A DNA stretch of 64,000 nt from Nocardioides guangzhouensis. GTDB taxonomy: Bacteria; Actinomycetota; Actinomycetes; Propionibacteriales; Nocardioidaceae. This document shows, one piece after another, positions 17,881-26,058 of the stretch (position 1 is the first letter of the stretch; each line of letters begins with the position of its first letter). Position numbers and translations under genes: made by a program. The notes beneath the pieces are model-generated. The model saw only the letters and a program-made list of their open reading frames with translations, was not told the origin of the DNA and did no database searches. Location: contig NZ_SDKM01000011.1 in the NCBI RefSeq assembly GCF_004519545.1, forward strand, positions 62,001 to 126,000, read 5' to 3'.

Positions 17881-18402
17881 GTGGGCTTCATCGCCCGGCT
17901 GACCGACCCGAATATCCGCAAGCACCTCCTCCGCGACGAGGGCGAGGTGATCGTGGACGAGGTCAAGCACCACGGGATCGTCTACATCCTGCCGGTGGTC
18001 GAGACCGTCGTCGCGGCGGCGCTGCTCGCGTGGCTCCCGTTCGTCGACGTCGACCTGGCGTGGTTCCCGTTCCTGCTCGCGCTGGCGATCCTGTCGCACG
18101 CCGGCTGGAAGACGCTTGGCCACCACCGCGACCGGTTCGTCATCACCAACATGCGGGTGTTCCGCGTGCACGGTGTGCTCTCGCAGCAGCTCGCGACGAT
18201 GCCGCTGTCCCGGATCCTCGACATCACCGTGGTCAAGCCGCTGCACGGCCGGCTGATCGGGTTCGGGCACTTCGTCTTCGAGTCCGCGGCCCAGGAGCAG
18301 GGCCTCCGCGACATCCGGTACGTCGGCCGGCCGGACGAGCGCGACCTGTCCATCCAGCGAGTCGTCCAGCGCTCCGGCCTCCGCGGCCCGAGAATGAATT
18401 GA
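17881..18402 (+). CDS. Membrane PH-domain (bPH2/YdbT-like) protein
   Basis: 173 residues from GTG 17881, preceded by GAGAGGGGGA. The N-terminal ~40 residues include the acidic LLRDEGEVIVDEVKHH. Two membrane segments follow (VETVVAAALLAWLPFV, FLLALAILSHAGW), then a bacterial PH-like module (RFVITNMRVFRVHGVLSQQLATMPLSRILDITV). Family role is poorly defined; it is membrane-anchored. Its stop overlaps the ATG of the MarR gene by one base (TGATG), implying coupling. Confidence 0.82.
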   Translation: MGFIARLTDPNIRKHLLRDEGEVIVDEVKHHGIVYILPVVETVVAAALLAWLPFVDVDLAWFPFLLALAILSHAGWKTLGHHRDRFVITNMRVFRVHGVLSQQLATMPLSRILDITVVKPLHGRLIGFGHFVFESAAQEQGLRDIRYVGRPDERDLSIQRVVQRSGLRGPRMN

Positions 18403-18893
18403 TGTCACCGCTCCCGTTCGACCCCATCGACGAGGCCGCGCGGCAGTGGGGGCGGCGCTGGGACGCCGTGCCCGCGATGCACGCGGTCACCTCGCTGATG
18501 CGGGTGCAGCAGCTGGTGCTGGCGCGGCTCGACGCGATCCTCAAGCCGCACGGGCTGACCTTCGCCCGCTACGAGGCGCTGGTGCTGCTGGTGTTCTCCT
18601 CGCAGGGGTCGCTGCCGCTGGGGAAGATGGGCGAGCGGCTCCAGGTGCACCCGACGTCGATCACCTCGATCATCGCCCGGCTCGTCGCCTCCGGGCACGT
18701 CGTACGCCGGCGGCACCCGGAGGACGGCCGGGCGGTGCTGGCCGAGATCACCGACGCGGGGCGGGCGGTCGTCGAGGCCGCGACCGCCGACCTGGTGTCC
18801 TCCGGCTTCGCGATGGAGACCATGACCGACGACCAGCTCCGGCAGCTCTCCGACCTGCTCCGGCCGGTCCGTCACGCTGCAGGTGACTTCTGA
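18402..18893 (+). CDS. MarR-family transcriptional regulator
   Basis: 163 residues. The ATG shares a base with the preceding stop. A winged helix-turn-helix is seen: LTFARYEALVLLVF, LPLGKMGERLQVHPTSITSIIARL (recognition region), and the wing VRRRHPEDGRAVLAEITDAG. It is a dimeric DNA-binding repressor type; ligand and targets are unknown. Its operon-like link with a PH-domain membrane protein and proximity to acyl-CoA genes might suggest control of that block, but nothing in the sequence shows a site. Confidence 0.9.
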   Translation: MSPLPFDPIDEAARQWGRRWDAVPAMHAVTSLMRVQQLVLARLDAILKPHGLTFARYEALVLLVFSSQGSLPLGKMGERLQVHPTSITSIIARLVASGHVVRRRHPEDGRAVLAEITDAGRAVVEAATADLVSSGFAMETMTDDQLRQLSDLLRPVRHAAGDF

Positions 18894-18917
18894 GCCCTGC
18901 TGGGTAGGGTGCCCGTC

Positions 18918-19186
18918 GTGATCGGGATCTCGGGGCGCACCGCTGCTGCGGCGACGGTGCAGGCGCTGGTCGGCCTGGCCGCCGCCCCGGCGTACGGCGC
19001 GGCCCCCGCAGACCCGGTCGACCTCGGCGGCACCCCGATCGACGGCAGGCCGAGCACCGACCCGGAGAACCGCACCGAGCTCGAGGTGTCCGCTTGCGAG
19101 GACACGTCGTGCGGCACCGCCTCGGCCTCCGCGTCGTACCTCTTCCCGGACGCACCGTTCGGCACCGCCCTGACGCTCCAGCGCAG
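18918..19186 (+). pseudogene. Remnant of a secreted protein gene (5' part only)
   Basis: A GTG at 18918 lies 7 nt after TAGGGT (18905-18910), a leaderless-type promoter. The frame gives a signal-like stretch (ATVQALVGLAAAPAYGA), a mature-like segment (DPVDLGGTPIDGRPS, ELEVSACED) and then SYLFPDAPFGTAL. From about 19181 the frame becomes the antisense of a kinase gene. It looks like the 5' end of an exported protein whose remainder was deleted. The parent family is not identified with confidence. Confidence 0.5.
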
Positions 19187-19321
19187 GATCTTGGCCGCCT
19201 TCACCTGGTGGTCGGCGCGGTCGAGCACGCACCAGACCGTGCCCATGCCGCCCATCGCGACCGGCTGCAGCAGCTCGTAGCGTCCGGCGAAAACCTCACC
19301 CACGGCGGGCGCCCTACCCAT
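19181..19321 (-). pseudogene. Ser/Thr protein kinase N-terminal fragment
   Basis: Reading from ATG 19321, the ~47 codons match the start of a Hanks-type kinase: FAGRYELLQPVAMGGMGTVW (glycine-rich loop) and VKAAKIL (beta-3 lysine). After this the frame stays open but kinase sequence stops, with no C-helix, HRD or DFG. The catalytic domain is therefore lost, and the fragment meets the opposing secreted-protein remnant head-on. The following 195 nt (19322-19516) contain nothing I can assign. Confidence 0.7.
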
Positions 19322-19516
19322 CGGCGGCCCGTCTACTCGGCCAGGCCGGGTGCCGGTGCGCGGGAGGCCATGATCCGCCCCGGGACGGCGCCGGAGGCGG
19401 GGCTTCCCGCGCACTCGAGGGGCTTGGCCGCGGCGGCCGCAGCGGCGGTTGACCGACGGAGTGGCCGCCCGGCCGACGCGCGGGGAGCGTCGCCGCAGGC
19501 GGCCGGCAACGGGAGG

Positions 19517-20278
19517 TCAGTGGCTGCGGCGCGCTCCGCCGTACCCGCTGCCGTTCACCATCAGGGTCTGCCCGGTGATGTAGGCGGCGCCGGTGCTGGC
19601 GAGGAAGAGGGCGGCCTGGGCGACGTCGTGCAGGGTGCCGGACTGCTGGGGGCGCGGGCGGGTCAGCAGCGGGCCGGAGTGGCGGTCGATCTCGACCCGG
19701 AGCGGCGCCTGCTTGGGCATCGCGACGGTCGAGGCGACGCCGTTGACGCGGACGCCGTTGCGGACCCAGCTGGCTCCGAGCCGGGCGGTCAGGCCGAGCA
19801 TCTCGGTCTGGGCGGCCGCGGCGCCGTGGGAGATCTCGAACCAGCGCTTGAGCGAGTGGGTGTTGATGATCGCGCCGCCGCCGCGCATGGTGCTCTCGCC
19901 GAGGCGGTAGCGCAGCCGGTTCGCGAGGTGGGACGGGCCGACCAGGCCGAGCCGGATCGCCTGGGAGACGAACTCGCGGTCGTGCACGTCCAGCGACGTG
20001 GGAAGCCGGGCGCCGGCGGCGTTGACCAGCACGTCGAGGGGCCCGACCTGCTGGGCGACGTTGACGATCGAGTCGTGGTCGGTGAGCTCGAGGCGTTGGT
20101 AGTGGAAGGCCGACAGCGACGCGTCGTACGCGCTGGTCAGCGACTGCGTCCCGGTGACGGTGACGCGGGCACCCGACCGTGCGAAGGCCGATGCGATGGT
20201 GCGGCCGAGGCCACGGGTTCCTCCCGTGACCAGGACATGACGACCCCCGAAGTCGAATGTCGGATCGCTCAACGTCAC
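19517..20278 (-). CDS. SDR-fold protein lacking the catalytic Tyr/Lys
   Basis: 253 residues. The Rossmann motif TGGTRGLG is intact, LVNAAG replaces NNAG, and the C-terminal TGQTLMVNGSGYGG is typical of classical SDRs. The active-site YxxxK is replaced: the aligned block reads H-G-A-A-A, giving His151 and Ala155, although Ser142 is present. It is probably not a normal dehydrogenase. The annotated GTG 20278 is almost on top of GAGGAGA; TTG 20272 has better spacing and may be the real start. It is divergent from the CnoX-like gene. Confidence 0.8.
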   Translation of the reverse strand: MTLSDPTFDFGGRHVLVTGGTRGLGRTIASAFARSGARVTVTGTQSLTSAYDASLSAFHYQRLELTDHDSIVNVAQQVGPLDVLVNAAGARLPTSLDVHDREFVSQAIRLGLVGPSHLANRLRYRLGESTMRGGGAIINTHSLKRWFEISHGAAAAQTEMLGLTARLGASWVRNGVRVNGVASTVAMPKQAPLRVEIDRHSGPLLTRPRPQQSGTLHDVAQAALFLASTGAAYITGQTLMVNGSGYGGARRSH

Positions 20279-20413
20279 CTCTCCTCACCTGAGCCGGGTC
20301 ATCATCGCACGACCGGCTCCTGAGTGACGACTGGGGGAGAGGTGCCACATCCGGCCTCCCGGCGTGTGGGACCACCGTCGCCGTCGTACCCGGTCATCGG
20401 ACAAGATGTCCCC

Positions 20414-21394
20414 ATGAGCCAGCAGCCGTTCTCGCGCCCGGGCGCGATCGACCTGTCCGCCCTGCGACGTCCCGCCGCCCCCGCCGGAGGCCCGGCGGGA
20501 GGGCCCGCCGGAGGTCCCGGGGGCGCCCCGTCCGGCGCCCCGGGCGCTCCGGCTGGCGCCGGCGGCACGGCGTACTCGGTGGACGTGGACGAGCAGAACT
20601 TCCAGTCCGTGCTCGAGTCGTCGATGGCCGCACCCGTGGTGCTGGTGTTCTACTCGCGCTCGCGGATGCCGGAGAGCGGGACCCTGGCGGACGACGTACG
20701 CATGCTCTCCGACGAGTTCGAGGGCCGTTTCCTGGCCGGGCTGGTCGACATCGACACCGCGCCGGCGATCGCCCAGGCGATGCAGATCCCGTCCATCCCG
20801 CTGGTGGTGCTGGTCCTCGAAGGACGGCCGATGCCGCTGCTGCAGGACCCGCTCCCGCTGGAGGAGCTGCGCGCGGCGCTCACCCAGGTCATGCAGCAGG
20901 TGACCGCGCAGGGCGTCACCGGGCGGCACCAGCCGCGCACGGGAGGCGCCGAGCCCGACGAGGACGGGGCCGAGCCGCAGGCCGACCCGCGGTACGCCGC
21001 CGCGCAGGACGCGTTGGGAGCCGGCGACGTCGAGGCCGCGGTCGCGGAGTACCAGAAGCTCGTCGACGCCAACCCCGCCGACGCCGAGGCGGCGGCCGGG
21101 CTGGCGATGGCGAAGGTGCTGCGGCGCACCCAGGGCGTCGACCTCGACACCGCCCGTTCCGCGGCAGCCGCCGCGCCCGACGACGTGGACGCACAGACCC
21201 TGGTGGCCGACCTCGACATGCTGGGCGGCCACGTGGAGGACGCCTTCAACCGTCTCGTGGAGCTGGTCCGTCGCACCGCCGGCGAGGACCGCGACCGGGC
21301 CCGGACGCACCTGCTCGGCCTGTTCGCGGCGGTCGGCAACGACGACCCGCGCGTGGTCCGTGGCCGGCAGAACCTGGCGTCGGCGCTGTTCTGA
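20414..21394 (+). CDS. Thioredoxin-like/TPR co-chaperone, CnoX (YbbN)-like
   Basis: 326 residues from ATG 20414. A Pro/Gly/Ala-rich linker (about residues 15-50) precedes a thioredoxin fold (about residues 55-165: APVVLVFYSRSRMPESGTLADDV, IPSIPLVVLVLEG). The CxxC is absent, being replaced in the SRSRMPES region, so it is not a redox thioredoxin. The C-terminal half has helical repeats (DALGAGDVEAAVAEYQKLVDANP, AEAAAGLAMAKV) of the TPR_20 type. The family binds unfolded proteins and passes them to chaperones. It is followed after 1 nt by an SDR gene. Confidence 0.85.
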   Translation: MSQQPFSRPGAIDLSALRRPAAPAGGPAGGPAGGPGGAPSGAPGAPAGAGGTAYSVDVDEQNFQSVLESSMAAPVVLVFYSRSRMPESGTLADDVRMLSDEFEGRFLAGLVDIDTAPAIAQAMQIPSIPLVVLVLEGRPMPLLQDPLPLEELRAALTQVMQQVTAQGVTGRHQPRTGGAEPDEDGAEPQADPRYAAAQDALGAGDVEAAVAEYQKLVDANPADAEAAAGLAMAKVLRRTQGVDLDTARSAAAAAPDDVDAQTLVADLDMLGGHVEDAFNRLVELVRRTAGEDRDRARTHLLGLFAAVGNDDPRVVRGRQNLASALF

Positions 21395-21395
21395 G

Positions 21396-22211
21396 ATGAC
21401 CATGCTGCCTGAGCCGTTCGACCTCGACGGTCGCGTGGCGCTGGTCACCGGGGCAGGCTCGCCGGACGGCATCGGCTTCGCGGTCGCCCGGCTGCTCGGT
21501 GCGATGGGGGCCGCCGTCGCGGTGACCGCCACCACGGACCGGGTGCACGAGCGCGTCGCAGGCCTGGCGGCCCTGGGTGTGCGGGCGGCCGGCGTGGTGG
21601 TCGACCTGACCGTGGAGGACGAGGTGCGGCGCGCGGTCGCGGAGGTGGGTGCCTCGCTCGGCCCGCCGACCGTCCTGGTCAACAACGCGGGCATGACCAG
21701 CCTGAGCTCGCCCGTCCTGGACCTGACGTTGTCGGGCGGAACCGAGTCCGGCACCGCGGCCGAGCTGGGCTACCAGGCGTGGCGCGACTCGCTGGCCCGC
21801 AACCTCGACACCGCGTTCCTCGCAACCCGGGCGGTGCTGCCGGGGATGCGCGCGGCGCGCTGGGGCCGGGTGGTGATGGTGACCTCGGTGACCGGGCCGG
21901 TGATGTCGATGCGCGGGGAGGCGGCGTACGCCGCGGCCAAGGCCGGAATGGTCGGCCTGGCCCGCTCGATCGCCGTGGACCATGCGGCCGACGGGATCAC
22001 GGCCAACGCCGTCGCGCCGGGCTGGATCCGCACCGCGAGCCAGACCGCCGACGAAGCCGGGCAGGGCCGCCGTACGCCGATCGGGCGCAGCGCGACCCCG
22101 GACGAGGTGGCCGCCGCGGTCGCCTTCCTGTGCTCGCCCGGCGCGTCCTACACCACCGGGCAGTGCCTCGTCGTCGACGGCGGCAACTCGGTCGCGGAGG
22201 AACGTGCCTGA
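21396..22211 (+). CDS. SDR-family oxidoreductase
   Basis: 271 residues. The ATG at 21396 is one base after the previous stop; ATG 21402 is also possible. Cofactor motif TGAGSPDGIG, NNAG (VLVNNAGMTS), catalytic Ser in MVTSVTG and intact YAAAK (GEAAYAAAKAGMVGLARS) are all present, with TTGQCLVVDGG near the end. This is a complete classical SDR, resembling 3-oxoacyl-ACP reductase/FabG-like enzymes. The substrate is not evident. It is co-directional with the CnoX-like gene. Confidence 0.9.
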   Translation: MTMLPEPFDLDGRVALVTGAGSPDGIGFAVARLLGAMGAAVAVTATTDRVHERVAGLAALGVRAAGVVVDLTVEDEVRRAVAEVGASLGPPTVLVNNAGMTSLSSPVLDLTLSGGTESGTAAELGYQAWRDSLARNLDTAFLATRAVLPGMRAARWGRVVMVTSVTGPVMSMRGEAAYAAAKAGMVGLARSIAVDHAADGITANAVAPGWIRTASQTADEAGQGRRTPIGRSATPDEVAAAVAFLCSPGASYTTGQCLVVDGGNSVAEERA

Positions 22212-22265
22212 GCGACCAGGCCTGCGCCATGCTGGTGCCTTTGACGGCACGAGCTGGGAGGCACG

Positions 22266-22499
22266 ATGGCAGGAAAGCGCTGGAGCGACCTGAGCGACAG
22301 CCAGCGGAAGCTGGTCGTGGTCGGGGGCGTGCTCGAGGCGATCTTCAAGGTGGTGGCGCTGCGCGACCTCAAGTCGCGCCCCGCCGAGCAGGTCCGCGGC
22401 CCGAAGTGGGGCTGGGCGGCCGGGATCACCCTGGTCAACGGCTTCGGGATCGCCCCGATCAGCTACTTCCTGCTCGGGCGCCGGAAGTCGTCGGGCTGA
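22266..22499 (+). CDS. Small PLDc_N-like membrane protein
   Basis: 77 residues with GGGAGGCACG just before the ATG. A polar start (KRWSDLSDSQRKL) leads into two hydrophobic segments: LVVVGGVLEAIFKVVAL and WAAGITLVNGFGIAPISYFLLG. Between them is RDLKSRPAEQVRGPKW, a pattern I associate with the short phospholipase-D-N-terminal-like (PLDc_N) membrane proteins. It has no catalytic residues, so the function is unknown. It ends 4 nt before the convergent LysR gene stop. Confidence 0.75.
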   Translation: MAGKRWSDLSDSQRKLVVVGGVLEAIFKVVALRDLKSRPAEQVRGPKWGWAAGITLVNGFGIAPISYFLLGRRKSSG

Positions 22500-22503
22500 G
22501 CCG

Positions 22504-23394
22504 TCACCCGACGGTCAGGCCGGCGAGCACCGCCGACACGGCCGGGGACTCGGCCATGCTGCGGCGGTGGACGGCGAGGATCTCGCGGGTCGGCACCGGG
22601 TCGTACGCCGCGAGGGCGACCAGGTCGTCGCCGAGCGGCTGGCGTCCCAGCCGCGGGACGAGGGCGATGCCCAGCCCGGCCTCGACCATCGCCAGGTGCG
22701 AGGAGAACTCCATCGACTGGTGCGCGATCCGTGGCAGCCGCCCGGTGCCGTCGTACATCCGGGTGAGCCACTCGCGGCAGATGGTGCCGTCGGGCGTCGC
22801 GATCCAGCCCTCGTCCACGAGGTCGCGGGGGCTGACCCGGGTCCGGCCGGCCAGCCGGTGCTCACGGTGCACCACGACGTCGGCCACGTCGGCGGCGAGT
22901 GCGTGGGTGGCGAGGTGCTCGGGGATCGCCAGCGGCACGTCGCCCCAGCTGTGCACGACGCCGACGTCGCACTGACCGGAGGCGACCAGGTCGACGGTGT
23001 CCCAGGGCTCGCGCTCGGCGAGGGAGACTTGCAGGTCCGGGTACGCCGCGAGGAGGTCGCGGAGCGCCGGAGCCACCAGCCCCCGCATCGCGGTGGCGAA
23101 CGCGGTCAGGCGCAGGTGGCCGGCCACCGTCGACGCCTGCCGGTGCAGCCCGGCCTCCATCGCCTCGAGGTCGGTGAGCAGCCGGCTGCCCTGGTCGACG
23201 AGGTGCCGCCCGTGCCGGGTCAGCATCACGCCGCGTCCGACCCGTTCCAGCAGCGGTACGCCGGTCTGGCGCTCGAGGCGCTTGACCTGCTGGGACACGG
23301 CACTCGGGGTGTAGCCGAGGGCGTCGGCCGCGGCGACCACCGAGCCGTGGGTGTCGACGGCACGGAGCGAGGCCAGCGCGGGCAGATCAATCAT
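22504..23394 (-). CDS. LysR-family transcriptional regulator
   Basis: 296 residues. The N-terminal winged HTH reads ALASLRAVDTHGSVVAAADALGYTPSAVSQQVKRLERQTG, followed by an effector-binding domain (VAGHLRLTAFATAMRGLVAPALRDL and beyond). The ATG at 23394 has no Shine-Dalgarno, but TAGCAT on the minus strand ends 6 nt upstream, so it is probably leaderless. It is divergent from an EamA exporter, the classical LysR layout, and so the likely regulator of that gene; the inducer is unknown. Confidence 0.9.
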   Translation of the reverse strand: MIDLPALASLRAVDTHGSVVAAADALGYTPSAVSQQVKRLERQTGVPLLERVGRGVMLTRHGRHLVDQGSRLLTDLEAMEAGLHRQASTVAGHLRLTAFATAMRGLVAPALRDLLAAYPDLQVSLAEREPWDTVDLVASGQCDVGVVHSWGDVPLAIPEHLATHALAADVADVVVHREHRLAGRTRVSPRDLVDEGWIATPDGTICREWLTRMYDGTGRLPRIAHQSMEFSSHLAMVEAGLGIALVPRLGRQPLGDDLVALAAYDPVPTREILAVHRRSMAESPAVSAVLAGLTVG

Positions 23395-23467
23395 GAAGTG
23401 ATGCTACATCGACAGGCGCACGATCATTCGCTGGTGTTTCCTGGTCGTGGCCGGGATGCTGGTCCTC
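23395..23467. promoter_or_regulatory. LysR/EamA divergent promoter
   Basis: The minus-strand -10 TAGCAT (23406-23401) lies 6 nt before the LysR ATG. It is embedded in GATG-CTA-CATC (23400-23410), a short inverted repeat that would let LysR occlude its own promoter. No clear plus-strand -10 was found. Confidence 0.45.
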
Positions 23468-24403
23468 GTGAACCGACGCGACTCGCTCCTCGCCGCCCTG
23501 GTGGCCACGATCTGGGGCTTCAACTTCGTGGTCATCGACTGGGGCATGCACGACGTGCCGCCGCTGCTGTTCGCCGCGATCCGCTTCTCCGTCGTGGTGT
23601 TCCCGGCGGTGCTGCTGGTCAGCCGGCCCGCCGTACCGTGGCGGGTGCTGGCCGCCGTCGGTGCGTTCATGTCGCTCGGCCAGTTCGGCTTCCTCTACGT
23701 GTCGATGGCCGCCGGCATGCCGCCCGGACTGGCCGCGCTGGTGCTCCAGGCCCAGGTGATCTTCACGGTCGTGATCGCGGCCGGCGTGCTCCGTGAGCGC
23801 CCGACCGTGGCCCAGGCCGTCGGCGTCGGGATCGGCACCCTCGGCCTGGTCGTGGTCGGGCTGGGCCGCGGGGGGCACGTCACGCTGGCGGCCCTGGCCC
23901 TGTGCCTGCTCGCGGCGCTGTCGTGGGGGATCGGCAACGTGGTCTCCCGGTCCTCGGGGGTCCGGGCCGGGCTGTCGCTGACCGTGTGGTCGGCCGTCGT
24001 GGTCCCGGTCCCGCTGCTCGCCCTGTCCCTGCTGGTCGACGGCCCGGCCGAGGTGACGCACGCCGTCGCCGGGTTCTCGTGGCAGGCCGCGTTGTCCACG
24101 ATCTACACCGCCGGCCTGGCCTCGCTGGTGGGGTACGGCGTCTTCAACTCGCTGCTCTCACGGAACCCGTCCTCCGCGGTGGTGCCCTGGGTGCTGCTGG
24201 CGCCGGTGGTCGCGATGGCCTCGGCCTGGCTGCTGCTCGACCAGGCCCCCAACGCGGCCGAGGCGACCGGCGGTCTGGTGCTGATCGCGGGTGTCCTCGT
24301 CGCTCTCCGCCCAGCCCGCCCGGCCCGCCCGGCCCGCCCGGCCCTCCCGGTCGCGGAGCCGGAGCCCGACGTCCTCGACCCCGCCGAGCTGGCCGCCCGC
24401 TAG
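23468..24403 (+). CDS. EamA/DMT-family transporter
   Basis: About 311 residues from GTG 23468 (NRRDSLLAALVATIWG); in-frame ATG 23456 and GTG 23447 are alternatives with no better ribosome site. Ten hydrophobic segments form two EamA repeats (first IWGFNFVVIDWGMH, second ALSWGIGNVVSRSS). The C-terminus carries an ARPARPARPARPAL repeat and an acidic tail, giving a soluble cytoplasmic end. It is a predicted inner-membrane exporter or permease of unknown substrate, probably controlled by the divergent LysR. Confidence 0.87.
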   Translation: MNRRDSLLAALVATIWGFNFVVIDWGMHDVPPLLFAAIRFSVVVFPAVLLVSRPAVPWRVLAAVGAFMSLGQFGFLYVSMAAGMPPGLAALVLQAQVIFTVVIAAGVLRERPTVAQAVGVGIGTLGLVVVGLGRGGHVTLAALALCLLAALSWGIGNVVSRSSGVRAGLSLTVWSAVVVPVPLLALSLLVDGPAEVTHAVAGFSWQAALSTIYTAGLASLVGYGVFNSLLSRNPSSAVVPWVLLAPVVAMASAWLLLDQAPNAAEATGGLVLIAGVLVALRPARPARPARPALPVAEPEPDVLDPAELAAR

Positions 24404-24432
24404 ACCGCCGAGCGGCCAGGTCGTGCGGGTCG

Positions 24433-24611
24433 AGGTGGTTTCGAGACGCTCGCTGGCGCTCGCTCCTCGACCACCGGGGCGGCGCTCGCTCCTCGACCAC
24501 CGGGGCGGCGCTCGCTCCTCGACCACCGGGGGCGGCGCTCGCTCCTCGACCACCGGGGCGGCGCTCGCTCCTCGACCACCGGGGCGGCGCTCGCTCCTCG
24601 ACCAGCGGTGG
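24433..24611. repeat. Expanded tandem palindromic repeat (26-bp unit, ~6 copies)
   Basis: A REP-like seed (GTGGTTTCGAGACGCTCGCT, complementary in part to CTCGACCAC) runs into near-identical units containing GCTCGCTCCTCGACCACCGG at 24456, 24482, 24508, 24535, 24561 and 24587. All are 26 bp except the 27-bp third, and the last is divergent. It lies between the EamA gene and the glutathione peroxidase 3' end and fills most of a 216-nt spacer. Confidence 0.9.
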
Positions 24612-24619
24612 GGCCAGTT

Positions 24620-25102
24620 CTACTCGGCGAGGGCGGCCTCGATCCTCGGGGCGATCTTCTCGGGAGTGGTGGTGGATCCGAAGCGCTTGATGACGTGGCC
24701 GTCGCGGCCGACGAGGAACTTGGTGAAGTTCCACCTGATGCGGTCGCCGAGCAGGCCGCCCTTCTCGCTGCGCAGCCACTCGAAGAGCGGGTGGGCGTCG
24801 GGGCCGTTGACGTCGACCTTGGCGAACATCGGGAAGGTGACGCCGTAGCTGGCCCTGCAGAACTCGCCGATCTGCTGCTCGGCCCCGGGCTCCTGGTTGC
24901 CGAACTGGTTGCACGGGAAGCCGAGCACCACGAAGCCGTCGTCGGCGTACTGGTCCCAGAGCCGCTCGAGGCCGCCGTACTGAGGAGTGAAGCCGCACGA
25001 CGAGGCCGTGTTGACCACGAGCACCACCTGACCCTTGTACTCGTTGAGCGGCAGCTCCCGGCCGTCGATGGTCTCGGCGGCGAAGTCACTCAGGGTCGGC
25101 AC
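24620..25102 (-). CDS. Glutathione peroxidase-family thiol peroxidase
   Basis: 160 residues from GTG 25102, with AGGAGG 5 nt upstream; a longer frame to 25216 lacks a ribosome site. Peroxidatic Cys36 is in NTASSCGFTPQY, with Gln70 (FGNQEP) and the Trp-Asn pair in IRWNFTKFLV completing the tetrad. Cys, not selenocysteine, is encoded. Family role: reduction of hydroperoxides in the cytosol. In actinobacteria thioredoxin or mycothiol systems are the likelier reductants than glutathione. Confidence 0.93.
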   Translation of the reverse strand: MPTLSDFAAETIDGRELPLNEYKGQVVLVVNTASSCGFTPQYGGLERLWDQYADDGFVVLGFPCNQFGNQEPGAEQQIGEFCRASYGVTFPMFAKVDVNGPDAHPLFEWLRSEKGGLLGDRIRWNFTKFLVGRDGHVIKRFGSTTTPEKIAPRIEAALAE

Positions 25103-25236
25103 GGTGCCCTCCTGTCGGTCGAACGGTCGTCGTCCGTTGTTCGGAGCGATCTGGACCACCGGATGGGGTCGATGATCCGCACCATCGGGTGCACTCTGCA
25201 AACAACACCGGGTCAACGACCGGGAGCGCCCGGAGG

Positions 25237-26052
25237 TTACTGCCGCTCGCGCCGCCCGGACTCGGCGTACGCCGCCGGGCCCGCCGCGACGGAGGAGAGC
25301 GCGGCCTCGACCCTGCGGGCGGTGAAGTCGGCCGCACGCTCCCGGACCTCATCGAGGCTCAGGAACGCGGCCGTGCGGATCTCCCGTTCCTGACGGACCA
25401 TCGTCTCGAGCAGGGTGGACGGGTGCACGCCGCCGTCGAAGACCAGGCAGAGGGCGTCGTCCCAGCCGCCCCACGGGGGCAGCCAGTCGGTGAGCAGGAG
25501 GGGGCCGGACGGCAGCGCCAGCCCGAGCTCCTCGCGGACCTCACGGGCCACGGCCAGCTGCGGGGACTCGCCGACCTCGACCACGCCGCCGGGCAGGTCC
25601 CAGTCGCGCTTGTAGGTGAGGTGGCACATGAGCACCCGGCCGTCGGGGTCGCGCACCAGCATCTGGCTGATCGCGCGCTTGCGCGGGAGGAACGAGTTGA
25701 GCAGCGAGCGGAAGCCCTCCGGGTCGCTGACCGGGGGGTCGTCCGCGAGCCGGGAGTAGACGATCCGGTCCGCGGTGCGGCCGTCCACGGTGAGACCGCG
25801 AAGGACGCCCTCGCGGCGCAGCCCGGCCCAGGTCGCGACCCGCTGGCCGTGCTCGTCGTCGAGGGCCACCAGCGTCTCGACCCGGTGGTGCTCGGCCAGC
25901 GCCCGCTCGACGACCACCGCGAGTGCCTCGACCGCGGCCCGGAAGTCCGGCTCGGTGGTCACGGGCACCCGGGCGACGCCCTCGGCGACGGTCTCGTGGC
26001 CGGTCTCGCGGCCGTTCTCGTGGCCGGTCGACGGGGTCGGCTGGTCGGTCAC
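25237..26052 (-). CDS. NUDIX hydrolase with GNAT-like N-terminal remnant
   Basis: 271 residues. The N-terminal ~110 residues read like the C-terminal half of a GNAT acetyltransferase (HRVETLVALDDEHGQRVATW, LRREGVLRGLTVDGRTADR). The C-terminal domain has a perfect Nudix box: G-x5-E-x7-REVREELGL, within GGVVEVGESPQLAVA. Thus it hydrolyses a nucleoside-diphosphate-linked substrate, or is a regulator of that fold. The GTG at 26052 lies 6 nt after TAGGCT on the minus strand, consistent with leaderless expression. Loss of the first half of the GNAT domain is odd; it may be a stable fusion. Confidence 0.85.
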   Translation of the reverse strand: MTDQPTPSTGHENGRETGHETVAEGVARVPVTTEPDFRAAVEALAVVVERALAEHHRVETLVALDDEHGQRVATWAGLRREGVLRGLTVDGRTADRIVYSRLADDPPVSDPEGFRSLLNSFLPRKRAISQMLVRDPDGRVLMCHLTYKRDWDLPGGVVEVGESPQLAVAREVREELGLALPSGPLLLTDWLPPWGGWDDALCLVFDGGVHPSTLLETMVRQEREIRTAAFLSLDEVRERAADFTARRVEAALSSVAAGPAAYAESGRRERQ

Positions 26053-26058
26053 GCCGCC

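Noticed and set aside
19181..19321. Functional Ser/Thr protein kinase
   Set aside because: Only the glycine loop and beta-3 lysine remain; the rest of the catalytic domain is absent.
24456..24611. CRISPR array
   Set aside because: The repeats are contiguous 26-27 bp units without unique spacers, and no cas genes are nearby.
24620..25102. Selenoprotein glutathione peroxidase
   Set aside because: The active-site codon encodes Cys, there is no in-frame TGA, and no SECIS-like element was noted.
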